This document shows, in pieces, positions 11,901-20,538 of a stretch of DNA of 64,000 nt. The stretch is from positions 1 to 64,000 of the forward strand of contig CAIUWK010000053.1 in NCBI GenBank assembly GCA_903902855.1, read 5' to 3'. Source of the DNA: an uncultured Geobacter sp. GTDB taxonomy: Bacteria > Desulfobacterota > Desulfuromonadia > Geobacterales > CAIOGM01. The position numbers and the translations under genes are program-made. The notes under the pieces are model-generated. The model had not been told where the DNA came from, searched no databases, and saw only the letters and a program-made list of their open reading frames with translations. Each line of letters opens with the position of its first letter. Position 1 is the stretch's first letter.

Positions 11901-14900
11901 GGTCCCGGAAGCGATCGCTCCGTAATCAACCTGCGCCGGCGTTACAGTTACCTGCCCTCCCGCCCCGATACCCTTGAGAGCCACGCTCCCCGAACCGCCA
12001 TTACTGACGATGGAGAGGGTTCCGGTGAAGGTTGCGATGCTGTCCGGGGTAAAACGAACCGTCACGGTGGAGGTCGCTCCCGCAGCTACGGAGACCGGAG
12101 TCGCCGGTGAGACCACCGAAAACGATGCGCCGTTCACGGTCAGGGCGTTGACCGTCAGGGTGTCGTTCCCTGTATTGCCGATGGTAAAAGTCAGGTCCTT
12201 GCTCGTCCCCCCTTTGACCACGCCAAAATCCACAGTTGCCGTGGAGACACTGAGAATCGGCGCAATCCCCTTACCCGACAACTGTACGGTTTTGTTGATG
12301 GTGGGATTATCCGTAATCAGGTTTATCTGGCCGGTAAAATCACCGGATTGAGTGGGTGTGAAGCGCACCGTCATGGAAACGGATTTCCCAGGGGCAATAA
12401 CCGTGGGAAGCGCCGGTTGATTAACTATGCTGAAAGGAGCGGCGATACCAGTGATATTTGTCAGGGATATCGTGGCAGTACCGTTATTGGTGATAATAAG
12501 GAACTGGTCCTGAGCGCTCTGACCGACCTTGGCGCTGCCGAAATTCATGTTCAGGGTGTTGACATCCAATGTGGGAGTGACTCCCTGTCCGCTCAGCGCC
12601 ACTGTCTTATTCTGAGCATCGGATGAAATCACAAAAGAGGCATTTGAGCTCCCCACGACAGTGGGCTTGTAGGTTACGGTAAAGGTCAGCTCGGCATTGG
12701 GAGGAAGTTGCGCCGACCCGGTGGGAGTTACCGTGAAAGGGGCGCCGGGGTCCGACAGACCGGAGATGGATAATGTAGTATCTCCCGTGTTTTTAACCTT
12801 GAACGACCGTGAATTCGTCTGGCTGACTGTTACCGAGCCGAAATCCAGCAGAGCGGGATTTAACGGCGAATTATCCAGATTGAGCAGGGTCAGGCCGGAT
12901 TGCCCCAGTGAAAAGCGCTGACCGTATATATCTGCACCCGTACCAATGCCGGCGGTGGGATTGGCGTTACGGGCGTCTTTCCAAACAGCCAAAAACTGAT
13001 TGGTCGTGCTGTTATAGCTGATTGCCGGGGAATCCTGAGTCCCCGGCGCATTGGTAATGGCGTAGTTGGAACCCCGGAGCGTCCCCTCCGTGTCCAGATA
13101 CTGGCCATAGATATCGAGATTTTCCGGTGAAGATATACCGTTTCTCCCATCCTTCCATGCGACGAAAAACCGCTGATTCACGCTATCATAGCTGATCGCG
13201 GGAGTGGTCTGGGCTGAGGCTGCCACATTTGCATCAAGAGTTCCGGTTCCGCTGGAATCCTGGTATCCGATGAAGTGATTGATGTTATAGAGGCCGCCAC
13301 CGGAGTAGAGGAGCTGGCCCCAGATCTTCTTGGTGGCGCCGTCGCGCATGTCTTCCCAGGCGGCCAGGAATTTTTTGCCGATGGGATCAAAGGCCAACGC
13401 AGGTTTGTAACTGGGTCCAGCTCCGGAATCCAGTAAATGCGAGGAAATAACCGGCTGTGGGGCCTCCTTGCCGAACAGGGCATAGATGTGAGCCATGCCG
13501 TTATCATGAGGCTTGGTACTGAAGGTAAAGGTGACCGGTTCGAAGATATCACAGATGCCGTTGCCGTTACTATCCGTGCAGCTACAGGTAAGGGTCGTAT
13601 CCTGCTTGACCCCTTCCCAGGCGAAGAGGGACTCGGGTGAGGTGGAGTCCACGGAAAGCATGACATTATTCAGAGTGGTGTAAAATTCGTAGTTATAGGT
13701 TTCGGTCAGAGAGAGAAGGCTGTTGGAGATGAGCCGGTCATTTATGGTTGCGCCATTTCTGAGAATGTCGGCTCCGGTGACTCCAAGAAACGAGGCTTGT
13801 GGATTCAGAGTGGCGCCCTCCAGGGAGATATAGCCCAGAAATGAATTATCGCCGGTGGCATAGGAGGCGTTGGCTCTGCCGAAACAGAGTTCGTTGTTAG
13901 TGGTCAGGAGCGTCCGCGACTCCACCCAGGCCAGCCAGAACCGATCCTGCACCGGATCATAGACAATCTTCGGGAGTTTGCGGGACTGGAGGGTATCGTC
14001 AATCCGTAGAATATCGGGTTTAGGCGACAATGAATAGGTCGTGTAGTTGTATGAGGCCTGGATGGCCGCACTGGCAGCCGGTCCCTTATTGAATTTCACT
14101 AACAGAGCGCCGGTATCGTAGTTGATGGAGCCGACGAGGGTGTTACCGGCACTATTAAAGAGCCCGGCGCCGTTATCGGTAGCGACACTCGCACCGTTAA
14201 CCAGGATACTCACACTATTTCTGACAACCGGTGTTGTGAGAGTTGCGGGATAGTCGGTAACGGTGCCGTCGCCGAAACCGATCAAGCTTAAATTCGCCGT
14301 AGAAGTCGGGGTAATTGAGGGTGTGACGTGTTGCTTGATCGGGTTGAAACCGATGATAACACCATTGGAGGGAAGAGGGGGAACATAGGCGGAACATGAT
14401 CCGCCGATGGGAATAGAACTCTGCGGAATGATGGCGTAGGAGACGTACCCGCCAGCCGCATTCCCCCGGGTATCCTGCCAGACAATGACGATCTTACTGT
14501 CGCTCCCCGTGGGGTCCATGCGGTACGCGGCCTGAGGCGAGGTCTGATTCCCCTGCGCCTGGGAGATGGGAAATGACCCACCACAGACGGTGCCGTCCGG
14601 ATTGACGAACTGGCCGTAGATGTCCGCACCGGTTGTGTTCTGGTCGCGCCAGTCCTCCCATACAACGAAATAAAGGTTCTTATCGGGGAGATAGATGGTA
14701 TGGGGATTCTGCTGGTCTCCCGGCTGGGGAGCAGTGTAGTTCCCCGAGGCGTCCGGTGTCATCCCGCTCACGAGGATCTCGGAACCGGCGAGTTTGGATA
14801 GACTCTTTTTGGAGGCAACATTCTGCGCCGGGTCACCCGAACTTCCCGAACAGGCCACCAGCAAACCAATCATGGTGATTCCGACGACTGCTGACAGAAA

Positions 14901-14915
14901 CCGCTCGATCTTCAT
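5973..14915 (-). CDS. Giant Ig-array lipoprotein with ASH repeats and CFI-box C-terminus
   Basis: The product has 2980 residues. The N-terminus is a lipoprotein signal (LLVAC lipobox). Residues of about 40-680 contain repeated WEDWRD/VVWxDxR...DIYGQ units, suggesting a beta-propeller-like head. About 680-1090 holds four ASH-type beta domains (FGSVTVSQTNSRSFKVKN type). Then follow 17 putative Ig domains of about 95 residues, another ASH-like domain, a choice-of-anchor U-like segment, a Gly-rich linker and a CFIATAAYGS box followed by a hydrophobic helix and basic tail. The last part matches the CFI-box-CTERM class of C-terminal sorting-type regions. The Ig array shows higher-order duplication. 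It is probably an outer-membrane or surface-exposed adhesin or stalk-like protein; the ligand is unknown. The combination of an N-terminal lipobox and a C-terminal sorting-type domain is unusual. Confidence 0.9.
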   Translation of the reverse strand: MKIERFLSAVVGITMIGLLVACSGSSGDPAQNVASKKSLSKLAGSEILVSGMTPDASGNYTAPQPGDQQNPHTIYLPDKNLYFVVWEDWRDQNTTGADIYGQFVNPDGTVCGGSFPISQAQGNQTSPQAAYRMDPTGSDSKIVIVWQDTRGNAAGGYVSYAIIPQSSIPIGGSCSAYVPPLPSNGVIIGFNPIKQHVTPSITPTSTANLSLIGFGDGTVTDYPATLTTPVVRNSVSILVNGASVATDNGAGLFNSAGNTLVGSINYDTGALLVKFNKGPAASAAIQASYNYTTYSLSPKPDILRIDDTLQSRKLPKIVYDPVQDRFWLAWVESRTLLTTNNELCFGRANASYATGDNSFLGYISLEGATLNPQASFLGVTGADILRNGATINDRLISNSLLSLTETYNYEFYTTLNNVMLSVDSTSPESLFAWEGVKQDTTLTCSCTDSNGNGICDIFEPVTFTFSTKPHDNGMAHIYALFGKEAPQPVISSHLLDSGAGPSYKPALAFDPIGKKFLAAWEDMRDGATKKIWGQLLYSGGGLYNINHFIGYQDSSGTGTLDANVAASAQTTPAISYDSVNQRFFVAWKDGRNGISSPENLDIYGQYLDTEGTLRGSNYAITNAPGTQDSPAISYNSTTNQFLAVWKDARNANPTAGIGTGADIYGQRFSLGQSGLTLLNLDNSPLNPALLDFGSVTVSQTNSRSFKVKNTGDTTLSISGLSDPGAPFTVTPTGSAQLPPNAELTFTVTYKPTVVGSSNASFVISSDAQNKTVALSGQGVTPTLDVNTLNMNFGSAKVGQSAQDQFLIITNNGTATISLTNITGIAAPFSIVNQPALPTVIAPGKSVSMTVRFTPTQSGDFTGQINLITDNPTINKTVQLSGKGIAPILSVSTATVDFGVVKGGTSKDLTFTIGNTGNDTLTVNALTVNGASFSVVSPATPVSVAAGATSTVTVRFTPDSIATFTGTLSIVSNGGSGSVALKGIGAGGQVTVTPAQVDYGAIASGTSKTVALTVANSGNAPLNITSFTNPGNPVFSILYTGTAPIQLLPNTSITLFVTFNPAASGVFSSSFVIGTDATNGNQTINLQGQATASLIATATLPAVAVGSTYNATLVTNGVTAPLTWSILSGSLPPGILFNTSTGAFTGTPSTAGTYQLVVQVVDAAGRIDRKTLAIVVVDAVSITTTSISAEWTRLVAYTPVTLTASGGVPGYSWSVVAGALPNGMSLTAAGILGGTPNLAGSYTFTVQAKDSNATTPAAGTRQFTIVVNAELLLTTAILPNGTQNLLYSQTLGHTGGTAPFSWAVTGGALPVGMNLDPFTGVISGMPSSAGPYSFTVTVTDKSGATSSQTLGLTITLALAINTGTISDMKTNVPVSVTLQATGGTLPYSWSLTAGTLPDGVILNAGGGTVSGTPTKAGSYSFTIQVADTAGNTANKVFTAAVRDPLLITSGVLKAWETNQAGYVETLTGTGGAAPYVWALKVGDKLPDGLVLNAATGVISGKPTLAGTFNFTIELSDSATVPEKVTKQLSLIIADPMIIATDSIPSFTAGYPKSVTLGATGGTAPLTWTSSAMPDLMILDNKTGIISANFSSLTPGTPGVVTTIITVTDFTGRSASKSFRITVVPQIQILTSTLSHWTQGVGGYTDKLQVLGGQAPYRWEWGVPYHINGVERTDPSPVGLVLDPVTGSVTGTPIGLYPNGYNFGIKVTDANGASVVGIITGFVVNSPMLFNSTILPSSLPNILYNSSLQLSGGTPPFNWAVISGSGALPNGLTIDRFTGVISGIPTTPGTYNFTLQAIDATGTIKVQATSITINTPPAIITDSISDMKTGSAVSVSMKASGGTLPYTWSIANGSLPSGLVLNSAGGTIAGTPTQAGTYTFNLQLSDATGTISSRLYTISVRDPLVITNSQLKSWQANLDGFVETLTGTGGVAPYKWALATGDTLPTGLTLNPSTGVISGTPTKVGSSAFTIELTDSGTIPEKVTKTFSIVITSQMSIESNPSSIVTTGSVDYSLGSAVYFTLLSPGATLPTKWSSTALPTGLSLNADTGVVNGNPTVSGTWNTIFTVTDNSGRTASKTISVVVTAPVSITTTSIPSTWTRNALYTAVTLQANGGTTIYTWSVSAGNLPTGMTLSAGGVLTGTPTTAGSYTFTVQATDSNTLAPAMATRQFSIVINELLAITTTTLANGTSGILYGQALAKSGGTTPFTWAVKSGSTLPAGLTLDSINGTIGGMPTTVGTTTFTVTLTDASGAKVEQGLSLTIISPITITQPPVQQLAVNAAYSLTLVTTGGKAPVTWLVTAGSLPTGLSLNSNTGVISGTPNTAGDYSAIILATDAESRTDSKVVSFKVVAPVLINTTSISSTWTRNALYTAVTLGATGGIGSYSWSVSVGSLPTGMTLSAGGLLTGTPTTAGSYTFTVQATDSNATAPATATRQFSIVINELLTITTTTLANGTSGILYNLTLAKSGGTMPYSWSLKSGDSLPDGLSLDPITGSISGVPIAAGNKSFTVIVSDVCGATSSAILNLTVASPISIVTAALPGGVKGVSYNETLAASGGVLPYTWSVNGALPPGLTATAATGLLSTGTGTLTAGGQYNFTVIVTDGEGRSASKGLSINVSDPTTSSDIRFVEASLSVITAMNFGYVRVGSAVTQQINLANKGASSATIISVQLAGSGFSLANQIPVPFTLSSGKSITLPVPVTFAPLSGQDYTGTMTLTDTVGATYQLQFSGTARTESATVKLISGGGSLVLYNDGTASAASSSSAPTSQQVDQAMNLKIDGLPSSGPKATVILDVTFTAQLTDNSVIYKIVNGVWIKLAKGTDYTILGDGKTIRYNIEDDGPLDSDKTQGVIVDPVVATTTIANNAAPSSSGGGGGGGCFIATAAYGSYLDPHVNVLRNFRDNILMKSTMGAAFVKFYYAGSPQVADVIREHEGLRFMTRLLLTPLIYGIEFPLLALMGVLLVIICVLKGRKRVLPTMFSGGR

Positions 14916-14981
14916 ATGGTTACCCTCGTGATGACATTCGGAATATGATCAGCCCCCACTAACTGGAGGTAACTTGCTTGA

Positions 14982-15518
14982 TCAGTTCACAAAATCCGCA
15001 AACCGGACGTTGCTCTGGGCTGAGACGTCAAAGGTGTCCCCGGCCTTGTAATATTGGCAATGAAACGTCATGGTCACGTAATAGGAGTAGATGATGGAAC
15101 TGCAGCGCAGCGCCCTCAACGGCAGCGCACCCTTAAAGTCCTGGGGGGCCACCCGCACGGCAATCGTCACCGAGTTCCCCATTTCCACCCGGGTGCCTAC
15201 CAAGGTCATGGGAGCTGGAGAAGGCAGCGGCGGAGAGATGGTGTTGGCCGGCGAGTAGACAATATCCACGGAATTGACCAGAACCGCTTCATTAACGGTA
15301 TTGCTGGTGGAGGGGAAAGGAAACGCGGCAAGGGTGACATTGAGATCATCCGGGAGGACAGTGTAGGTTGAAGTTACTCCACAGGGGGTGCCGACCCATT
15401 TGGCCACATCCGAGTCCAGGTTCGTGACAGTCGCGGTGGCCGTCGCCCCTCCCCCACCGCCGCATGATGCCAGACCTATCCCACAGAGCGCTACAAGAAA
15501 CCTAACCAGTCGTTTCAT
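14982..15518 (-). CDS. Small hypothetical lipoprotein
   Basis: The 178-residue product has a lipoprotein signal with LASC lipobox followed by a Gly-rich linker (CGGGGGATATATVT). The rest is predicted to be beta-rich, with cysteines at the CGVTST, LRCSS and FHCQY positions. A good TAAGGAGG site precedes the ATG. It starts just after pilQ with only about 12 bases between them, so it may be the last gene of the pil transcript. It may assist PilQ or the downstream giant lipoprotein, but I do not recognise the family and cannot assign a function. Confidence 0.75.
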   Translation of the reverse strand: MKRLVRFLVALCGIGLASCGGGGGATATATVTNLDSDVAKWVGTPCGVTSTYTVLPDDLNVTLAAFPFPSTSNTVNEAVLVNSVDIVYSPANTISPPLPSPAPMTLVGTRVEMGNSVTIAVRVAPQDFKGALPLRALRCSSIIYSYYVTMTFHCQYYKAGDTFDVSAQSNVRFADFVN

Positions 15519-15530
15519 GAAAAATCCTCC

Positions 15531-17774
15531 TTAACTCAGTACCCTCGGCGTTATGAAAATTAATAGTTCGGTCTTAAGCTTGCTCTTGGTATGGGATTTG
15601 AACAGCCAGCCGAAAAACGGGATATCCATGAGGAACGGAACTCCGGAATTGTTCTCGGTGTCGTTGTCGATGTAGATGCCGCCGATGACGGTGGTCTCGC
15701 CGTTGCGCACGATGAGTTCGGTGGTCGCTTCCTTCTTGTTGATGGCCGGGGCCGTCCCCCCCGGCGGGACCGCTCCGGGAGAGTTGTTGGACGCCTTGAT
15801 CTTCATCATGACGCTGCCGTCCGGTGTGATATGGGGTGTTACCTCCAGGGAGAGCGCCGCTTCCACGAACTGGGTCACGGCGCCGGTGTTGGCCGTGGTA
15901 TTCTGGTACGGGATCGACTGCCCTTGGGTGATCTTGGCCGCCTTGTTGTTCAGTGTGGCGATCTTGGGGGTTGAAACGATCTTGATCAGATCGGCGGTCA
16001 CCGCAGCGGAAAGGCGCAGATCCAGACTGATGTTGCTAGCCAGAGTGCCGAAGCTGATCCCCGTGGCCATCCCCGGCCCGGAAGTCCCCGAAGTCGGCGG
16101 CGAAGAGACCGCCCCCCCGAATCCGGAGTTGAGGCTGTTGACTCCCAGGATTGAGGCCGACGCATCACGATAATGAATGCCCCACTGAATCCCCAGGTCA
16201 TGGGTAAAACTGTCGGAGGCCTCCACGATGCGCGCCTCGATGAGCACCTGCTTTTCCGGTATGTCGATGCTCTCCAGAAACTTCTGCATCCGGATCACCG
16301 CCGGCTCGATATCCGTCACGATGACCTTGTTGGTCCGTTCGTCCTGGGTGATGGAGCTATCGGAACGACCGCTCCCCAGGGTCCTGAACTGGGTGACCAG
16401 ATCGGAGGACTGGGCAAAGTTGACATCAAAGACCCGGGTCTTCAGCTCCATCATCTTTTCCCGGCTCTTTTTCGCGTCCAGGGCCTCCTCGTCGGAACTC
16501 TTGAATTTATTCTGAGGTTTAACCAGGACGATGTTCCCTTCGGCCCTCATGGCCAACCCCTTGGATTCCAGGATCATGTCCAGGGCCTGATCCCAGGGGA
16601 CGTTCACCAGCTTGATGGTGATAACGCCGGTGACGTCGTCCCCCAGAAGCATGTTGAGATTGCTCACCTCGGCGATAAGCTGGAAGATCTTCCGGATATC
16701 CGCATCCACAAATTCCAGTGTTACCTTCCGCCCGGTGTAGAGCTTTTTTGTGCCGGGGGGAGCCGCCACCGAATCCTGCAATTTTTTAATGGTTGTCTCG
16801 GAGGAGGGAGGAGTAACAGGTTGAGGTTGAGATTTGACCGGAGCTTCCGGCTCCGTCTTCACTGCAAGCTTTGGATGGGTGATATCCAGGAGTATGGTGC
16901 CGCTCTCCTGGCGCAAGGACCAGGTTGCAGGCTGATTCAGCTTCACCAGCACCCGAGTCTCCGGTACCCCTTTCACCGATAGCTGATAGGGAGTCACCGA
17001 CCGGACCACGCTGGGAAAGGCTCTGGTATCCAGAGGTCGACGAATGTTCCGGGGGAGAAGGCACTTTTTCACAAAGAATGACAACCCTTCGGAATTTTTG
17101 AACGGTTGTGTCGCCAGACAGGAGCCCCCCACCTTCATGGTGATCCGGGAACCGGTATCGACTATGGCAAAGTCCAGAGATTCGACCCGTGAATGGGAAT
17201 CGATCCCCGCCGCTGCAAGCGCAGCAGGAGCCTCTTCCACCGACTTGCCGGTGAAATTCCCCGGAGAAACCGTTTGAAGCCTTACCCCCTGGTTAGTCCT
17301 GATCACTTTTACCAGAGTGAACACACCTGCTCTCCCATGAAAGACGATACGGCTTTTCCCTTCTAATTCAACCAGACGGGCGCTGGTAATACCGAAGCTG
17401 TTGAGGTTGACCTTGTCGGAGCCCACGCCGTTCCGGACACCAGGGAGGTCGATGACCAATCGGTCCGGTTTCGTCATGGGAAAGGCCGTATAGTCGGCAA
17501 CCGGACCATCGGTGACAAGATCAATCCCCTCCGCCGTTTCCACAAGCTTCACGAGAGTGAGCCCCGTCACCACGGCGTGAAGGGGCGAGAGTGGGGGAGG
17601 ATCACTCTTATTCTCCGCCTGCTCCGGAACAGTCTCGGACCTTGCCGGTTGGGTTAGAGACGGTAGCGGCTTGACCTCTTGACCCAAGGCAGGCATGACC
17701 AGCCCCAAGGCCACCAGCCAAAGAATCAAGGTTCCCACCGCAGTTCTAATGATATTTTCAAACAGGGATTTCAT
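15531..17774 (-). CDS. pilQ: Type IV pilus secretin PilQ
   Basis: This is a 747-residue outer-membrane secretin that forms the channel for the type IV pilus fibre. The start chosen is the ATG at 17774, with an AAGGAG site and signal peptide (MKSLFENIIRTAVGTLILW). An upstream in-frame extension lacks a signal and overlaps pilP. N-terminal AMIN domains (about 55-300) precede a secretin/TonB short domain (VTLEFVDADIRKIFQLIAEVS, about 365), an N1 domain, and the C-terminal secretin domain with VPFLMDIPFFGWLFKS and ELLIFITPRVLS at the end. It is the last pil gene of pilMNOPQ and is transcribed with them. Length and layout are normal for the family. Confidence 0.97.
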   Translation of the reverse strand: MKSLFENIIRTAVGTLILWLVALGLVMPALGQEVKPLPSLTQPARSETVPEQAENKSDPPPLSPLHAVVTGLTLVKLVETAEGIDLVTDGPVADYTAFPMTKPDRLVIDLPGVRNGVGSDKVNLNSFGITSARLVELEGKSRIVFHGRAGVFTLVKVIRTNQGVRLQTVSPGNFTGKSVEEAPAALAAAGIDSHSRVESLDFAIVDTGSRITMKVGGSCLATQPFKNSEGLSFFVKKCLLPRNIRRPLDTRAFPSVVRSVTPYQLSVKGVPETRVLVKLNQPATWSLRQESGTILLDITHPKLAVKTEPEAPVKSQPQPVTPPSSETTIKKLQDSVAAPPGTKKLYTGRKVTLEFVDADIRKIFQLIAEVSNLNMLLGDDVTGVITIKLVNVPWDQALDMILESKGLAMRAEGNIVLVKPQNKFKSSDEEALDAKKSREKMMELKTRVFDVNFAQSSDLVTQFRTLGSGRSDSSITQDERTNKVIVTDIEPAVIRMQKFLESIDIPEKQVLIEARIVEASDSFTHDLGIQWGIHYRDASASILGVNSLNSGFGGAVSSPPTSGTSGPGMATGISFGTLASNISLDLRLSAAVTADLIKIVSTPKIATLNNKAAKITQGQSIPYQNTTANTGAVTQFVEAALSLEVTPHITPDGSVMMKIKASNNSPGAVPPGGTAPAINKKEATTELIVRNGETTVIGGIYIDNDTENNSGVPFLMDIPFFGWLFKSHTKSKLKTELLIFITPRVLS

Positions 17775-17784
17775 AGTACACTCC

Positions 17785-18315
17785 TTACTCTTTCCTGGGA
17801 AGGGTAAGTTTAACGCCTCGGTTCCTGATCTTGCCGTTTTCTTCACGATACTGCTCCGCAACCTCAAGAGTGGTCGGCTTGATACTCCGCACCCGACCGT
17901 TGTGTGGTCCGATTAATGACCCTTCCTTTACGACGTAGGATTTCCCGGTGGGATCCAGCACCATGGCTCTGTTTTCCGTCAACCCGGTGATGATCCCCAT
18001 GAGTTTGAACTGATTCACTTCGTACTTCTGAATGGGAATCTGATTTTCCGAGATTGGCGGCAGGGGGAGTTTCGCCCTGGTGGCGGCCACAAAAGAGCGA
18101 AATGGATCTTTTTTGGACGAAAAATCGAACTGCTCCTGGAGAGAGGGGGGGGCTGCCGAACTGATTTTCTTCTGGAGGGGAGATTTGACCCCCTCTGCCG
18201 ACTTGGTGGCGCCGGGACGCGACTCCTTCTCTTTCGTGCCGCAACCGCAAGGGGCCACTGCCAGGAGCGCCGGAAGAGTCAGCGCCAGGAACAGGTTCTT
18301 CTTACTTGGCATCAT
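17785..18315 (-). CDS. pilP: Type IV pilus assembly lipoprotein PilP
   Basis: This 176-residue inner-membrane lipoprotein links the PilN/PilO pair to the secretin PilQ. An N-terminal signal leads to a CGCG lipobox-type sequence. The C-terminal beta-domain contains KDPFRSF and the family-typical YEVNQFKLMGIITG, followed by VKEGSLIG. Two consecutive ATG codons (18315 and 18312) overlap the end of pilO by 14 bases, preceded by an AAGGAAA site, so translation is probably coupled. It lies in the standard pilMNOPQ order. Confidence 0.95.
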   Translation of the reverse strand: MMPSKKNLFLALTLPALLAVAPCGCGTKEKESRPGATKSAEGVKSPLQKKISSAAPPSLQEQFDFSSKKDPFRSFVAATRAKLPLPPISENQIPIQKYEVNQFKLMGIITGLTENRAMVLDPTGKSYVVKEGSLIGPHNGRVRSIKPTTLEVAEQYREENGKIRNRGVKLTLPRKE

Positions 18316-18895
18316 GAGCTATTTCCTTCTTGTCCAGAAACCGGAAGGTAGTTGCCAGACAAGTTACCCGTACCATGGTGCGCCCCCCCGCATCCCGGAT
18401 GTCGGCAAAAGAGACATTGCCGATGTTGACGATGCGAGGAAGTTTCCCCACCGAGATGAAAAAAGTAGCGAGTTCGTAATAGGTTCCGGATACGGAGATA
18501 TCAACCGGCACTGCGGCGTAAAAATCTTTCGGCTCTTCCCCTTTGGGGCGAAAGATCAGGAAATCCAGACCGGCCGCCTTCCCCGCCGAGGTGATACCGG
18601 TGAGCAGAGTCGGGATCTCTTTCTGGTTGGGAAGTTCGGTGAGGGCATTCTGGAGATCCTGCAGCAAAAGGTCATATTCATGTTTCAACCGGGGGAGGTT
18701 ATCGGCGATCTTGCGCTTCTCGCCGACCTCATTTTGCAGGGTAGTCAGTTTATCGGTGAGTTGCGCATATTCAACCTGCCGTGGGGTGAAAAAAAAGAAG
18801 TAATATCCTGCGACTTCCACGATGAGAAGGAGAAACAGGATCAGCAACTTCTGTTTATTCGGCAGCCTGAAGAGTGCTTCCAGTCGCGGCTCCAT
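18302..18895 (-). CDS. pilO: Type IV pilus inner-membrane protein PilO
   Basis: The 197-residue protein has a single N-terminal membrane helix (LLILFLLLIVEVAGYYFFFF), then a coiled coil (about 45-90), then a ferredoxin-like periplasmic domain with the family features LLTGITSAGKAAGLDFLIFRP and VSGTYYELATFF. PilO pairs with PilN to form the alignment subcomplex. The gene follows pilN by 15 bases and overlaps pilP. Confidence 0.95.
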   Translation of the reverse strand: MEPRLEALFRLPNKQKLLILFLLLIVEVAGYYFFFFTPRQVEYAQLTDKLTTLQNEVGEKRKIADNLPRLKHEYDLLLQDLQNALTELPNQKEIPTLLTGITSAGKAAGLDFLIFRPKGEEPKDFYAAVPVDISVSGTYYELATFFISVGKLPRIVNIGNVSFADIRDAGGRTMVRVTCLATTFRFLDKKEIAHDAK

Positions 18896-18910
18896 GTCTC
18901 CCCCGGTTCC

Positions 18911-19489
18911 TTACGTGGGCGGTTGTCCCGGTTTGGGCTCTTCTTTTCGGGGAGCCCCCAGTTTACAGGTGAGGTCGAACCGTTTGACCTTCACGCCGGA
19001 CAGATCCATCTGTTCGGACACCAGCAGCTCAACCTGATGAAATTGGCGGGATGTTTCGAGATTTCGCATGAAATCGGCAATGAGCTCTTCGGTATAGGCG
19101 ATCCCGCCGATACTGAGGGCATCGGCGTTTTCGCTGTATTTGGTCAACCAGACCTTGTCGGGGACGGCATCGCTCAATGCCGCCAACCGTTTCACCGGAC
19201 CGCTCTTCCCTGCCCGGAGCTGTTTGAGAACCTCCAGCTTCTTGCGCACATCTGCCTGCAGTTTCTTGATATTATCAATCTGACCGATTTTGGCCTTGAG
19301 TTGCTGGATCTCGTTTTCAGCCTTGGTAATGGAGAGTTTGGCGGCATTGATCCTGAGCACCAAGTACCACTGAATTCCCCCCATGATGACCACCGTTGTT
19401 GCCAGGAAGAGGAGCAGGATGGTGAACTGCTGCTTGACGGTCTCTTTCTGCCGGGTTTCCCGGACGAGGAGCAGATTGATCTTGATCAT
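18911..19489 (-). CDS. pilN: Type IV pilus inner-membrane protein PilN
   Basis: The 192-residue protein begins with MIKINLLLVRE, the conserved PilN motif (INLLP-like) that docks into cytoplasmic PilM. One membrane helix follows (FTILLLFLATTVVIMGGIQW), then a coiled coil and a periplasmic domain. The start ATG overlaps the pilM stop in an ATGA, indicating translational coupling. It has the normal length and position in the pilMNOPQ operon. Confidence 0.96.
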   Translation of the reverse strand: MIKINLLLVRETRQKETVKQQFTILLLFLATTVVIMGGIQWYLVLRINAAKLSITKAENEIQQLKAKIGQIDNIKKLQADVRKKLEVLKQLRAGKSGPVKRLAALSDAVPDKVWLTKYSENADALSIGGIAYTEELIADFMRNLETSRQFHQVELLVSEQMDLSGVKVKRFDLTCKLGAPRKEEPKPGQPPT

Positions 19490-20538
19490 TTGTCCCCATA
19501 CCTCCTCATGGCCAACCCCATCGCCACGGCAACATGAGGTCCGACATCCTTGAGAAAACCGGGAGGATACATATTATCCGGGCAGACGATCTTTTGAAAG
19601 GGATCAATGAGCTCAACCGGTATGTCCAGGCGCTTCCGGATCGCATCCAAAATAAATGGCGTCTTGGAACAGCCGCCGCTGACGTACAGTCTCGTGATCT
19701 TGTCACTACCGGTATTAGCCCCATAAAAATCCATGGAGCGGTAAAGTTCCATGGCCAGGCTCTCGTTACATGAGAGGATGACCCCGAGCACTGTCTCGTC
19801 AGAGGCGCCCCCTTGGGAGAGCTTCAGTTTCTCCGCTTCGTCCCCCTTCACTGCCAGCTTCTTCCGAATCTCCTGAGTATACTGTTTCCCCCCCCATTGA
19901 ATGTCCCGGGTAAAGAGAGATTCCCCCCCTTTGACGATGTTGAGATTCGTGGTGGCATCGCCGATATTGGCCAAGGCGATGACCTCGTCCGGCGACGGAT
20001 CGTAGTTCGCCTCAAAGGCGTTCTGAACCGCAAAGGCATCCACATCCAAAACGGTGAGCGTTACTCCTACCGTGTCAAACAGGGTGACGTAATCATGAAT
20101 GATATCCTTTTTACTTGCCACCAGGATGACGTTCATCCTTTTGGGGGCGCTCTCGTCGGGACCGAGGATATGGAAGTCGATATTTACGTCGTTGATGTCG
20201 AAGGGGATGTACTGCTCGGCTTCCCAGTTGATCTGCTCTTCCAGCTCTTCGGCGGTCATCTCGGGAAAACTGATTTTTCGGATGATGACCGAGTTGCCTG
20301 CTATGGAGCAGGCGGCCTGTTGAGCCGTGACGTTAACTGTCCTGATCAGACCTCGCACCCCCTCGGCTATGGCGGAGATATCCATGAGAGTGTTGTCCAC
20401 AATAGCCTCGGTGGGGAGATTCGCCATGCCGACCTTGACCAGCTCGTAATGCCCTTTCGTTTCCCTGAGCTGTACCAGTTTGATGGATGTGGAGCCGATA
20501 TCGATTCCCACCAGTTCTTTTTTCCTGAACGAAAACAT
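19486..20538 (-). CDS. pilM: Type IV pilus actin-like ATPase PilM
   Basis: PilM is the cytoplasmic actin-fold protein of the pilus machine that recruits PilN. The 350-residue sequence shows the phosphate 1 loop near the N-terminus (VGIDIGSTSIKLVQL), a VNIDFHILGP segment, and the second phosphate/adenosine region (ANIGDATTNLNIV, LYVSGGCSKTPFI). It is the first gene of pilMNOPQ. The 378-base upstream region is AT-rich and probably carries the operon promoter. A GTGAGG-type ribosome site lies before the ATG. Confidence 0.96.
   Translation of the reverse strand: MFSFRKKELVGIDIGSTSIKLVQLRETKGHYELVKVGMANLPTEAIVDNTLMDISAIAEGVRGLIRTVNVTAQQAACSIAGNSVIIRKISFPEMTAEELEEQINWEAEQYIPFDINDVNIDFHILGPDESAPKRMNVILVASKKDIIHDYVTLFDTVGVTLTVLDVDAFAVQNAFEANYDPSPDEVIALANIGDATTNLNIVKGGESLFTRDIQWGGKQYTQEIRKKLAVKGDEAEKLKLSQGGASDETVLGVILSCNESLAMELYRSMDFYGANTGSDKITRLYVSGGCSKTPFILDAIRKRLDIPVELIDPFQKIVCPDNMYPPGFLKDVGPHVAVAMGLAMRRYGDK

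Noticed and set aside
18080-19537. A 485-codon plus-strand open frame opposite pilN/pilO/pilP
   Set aside because: It spans three established pil genes in antisense and shows no domain.
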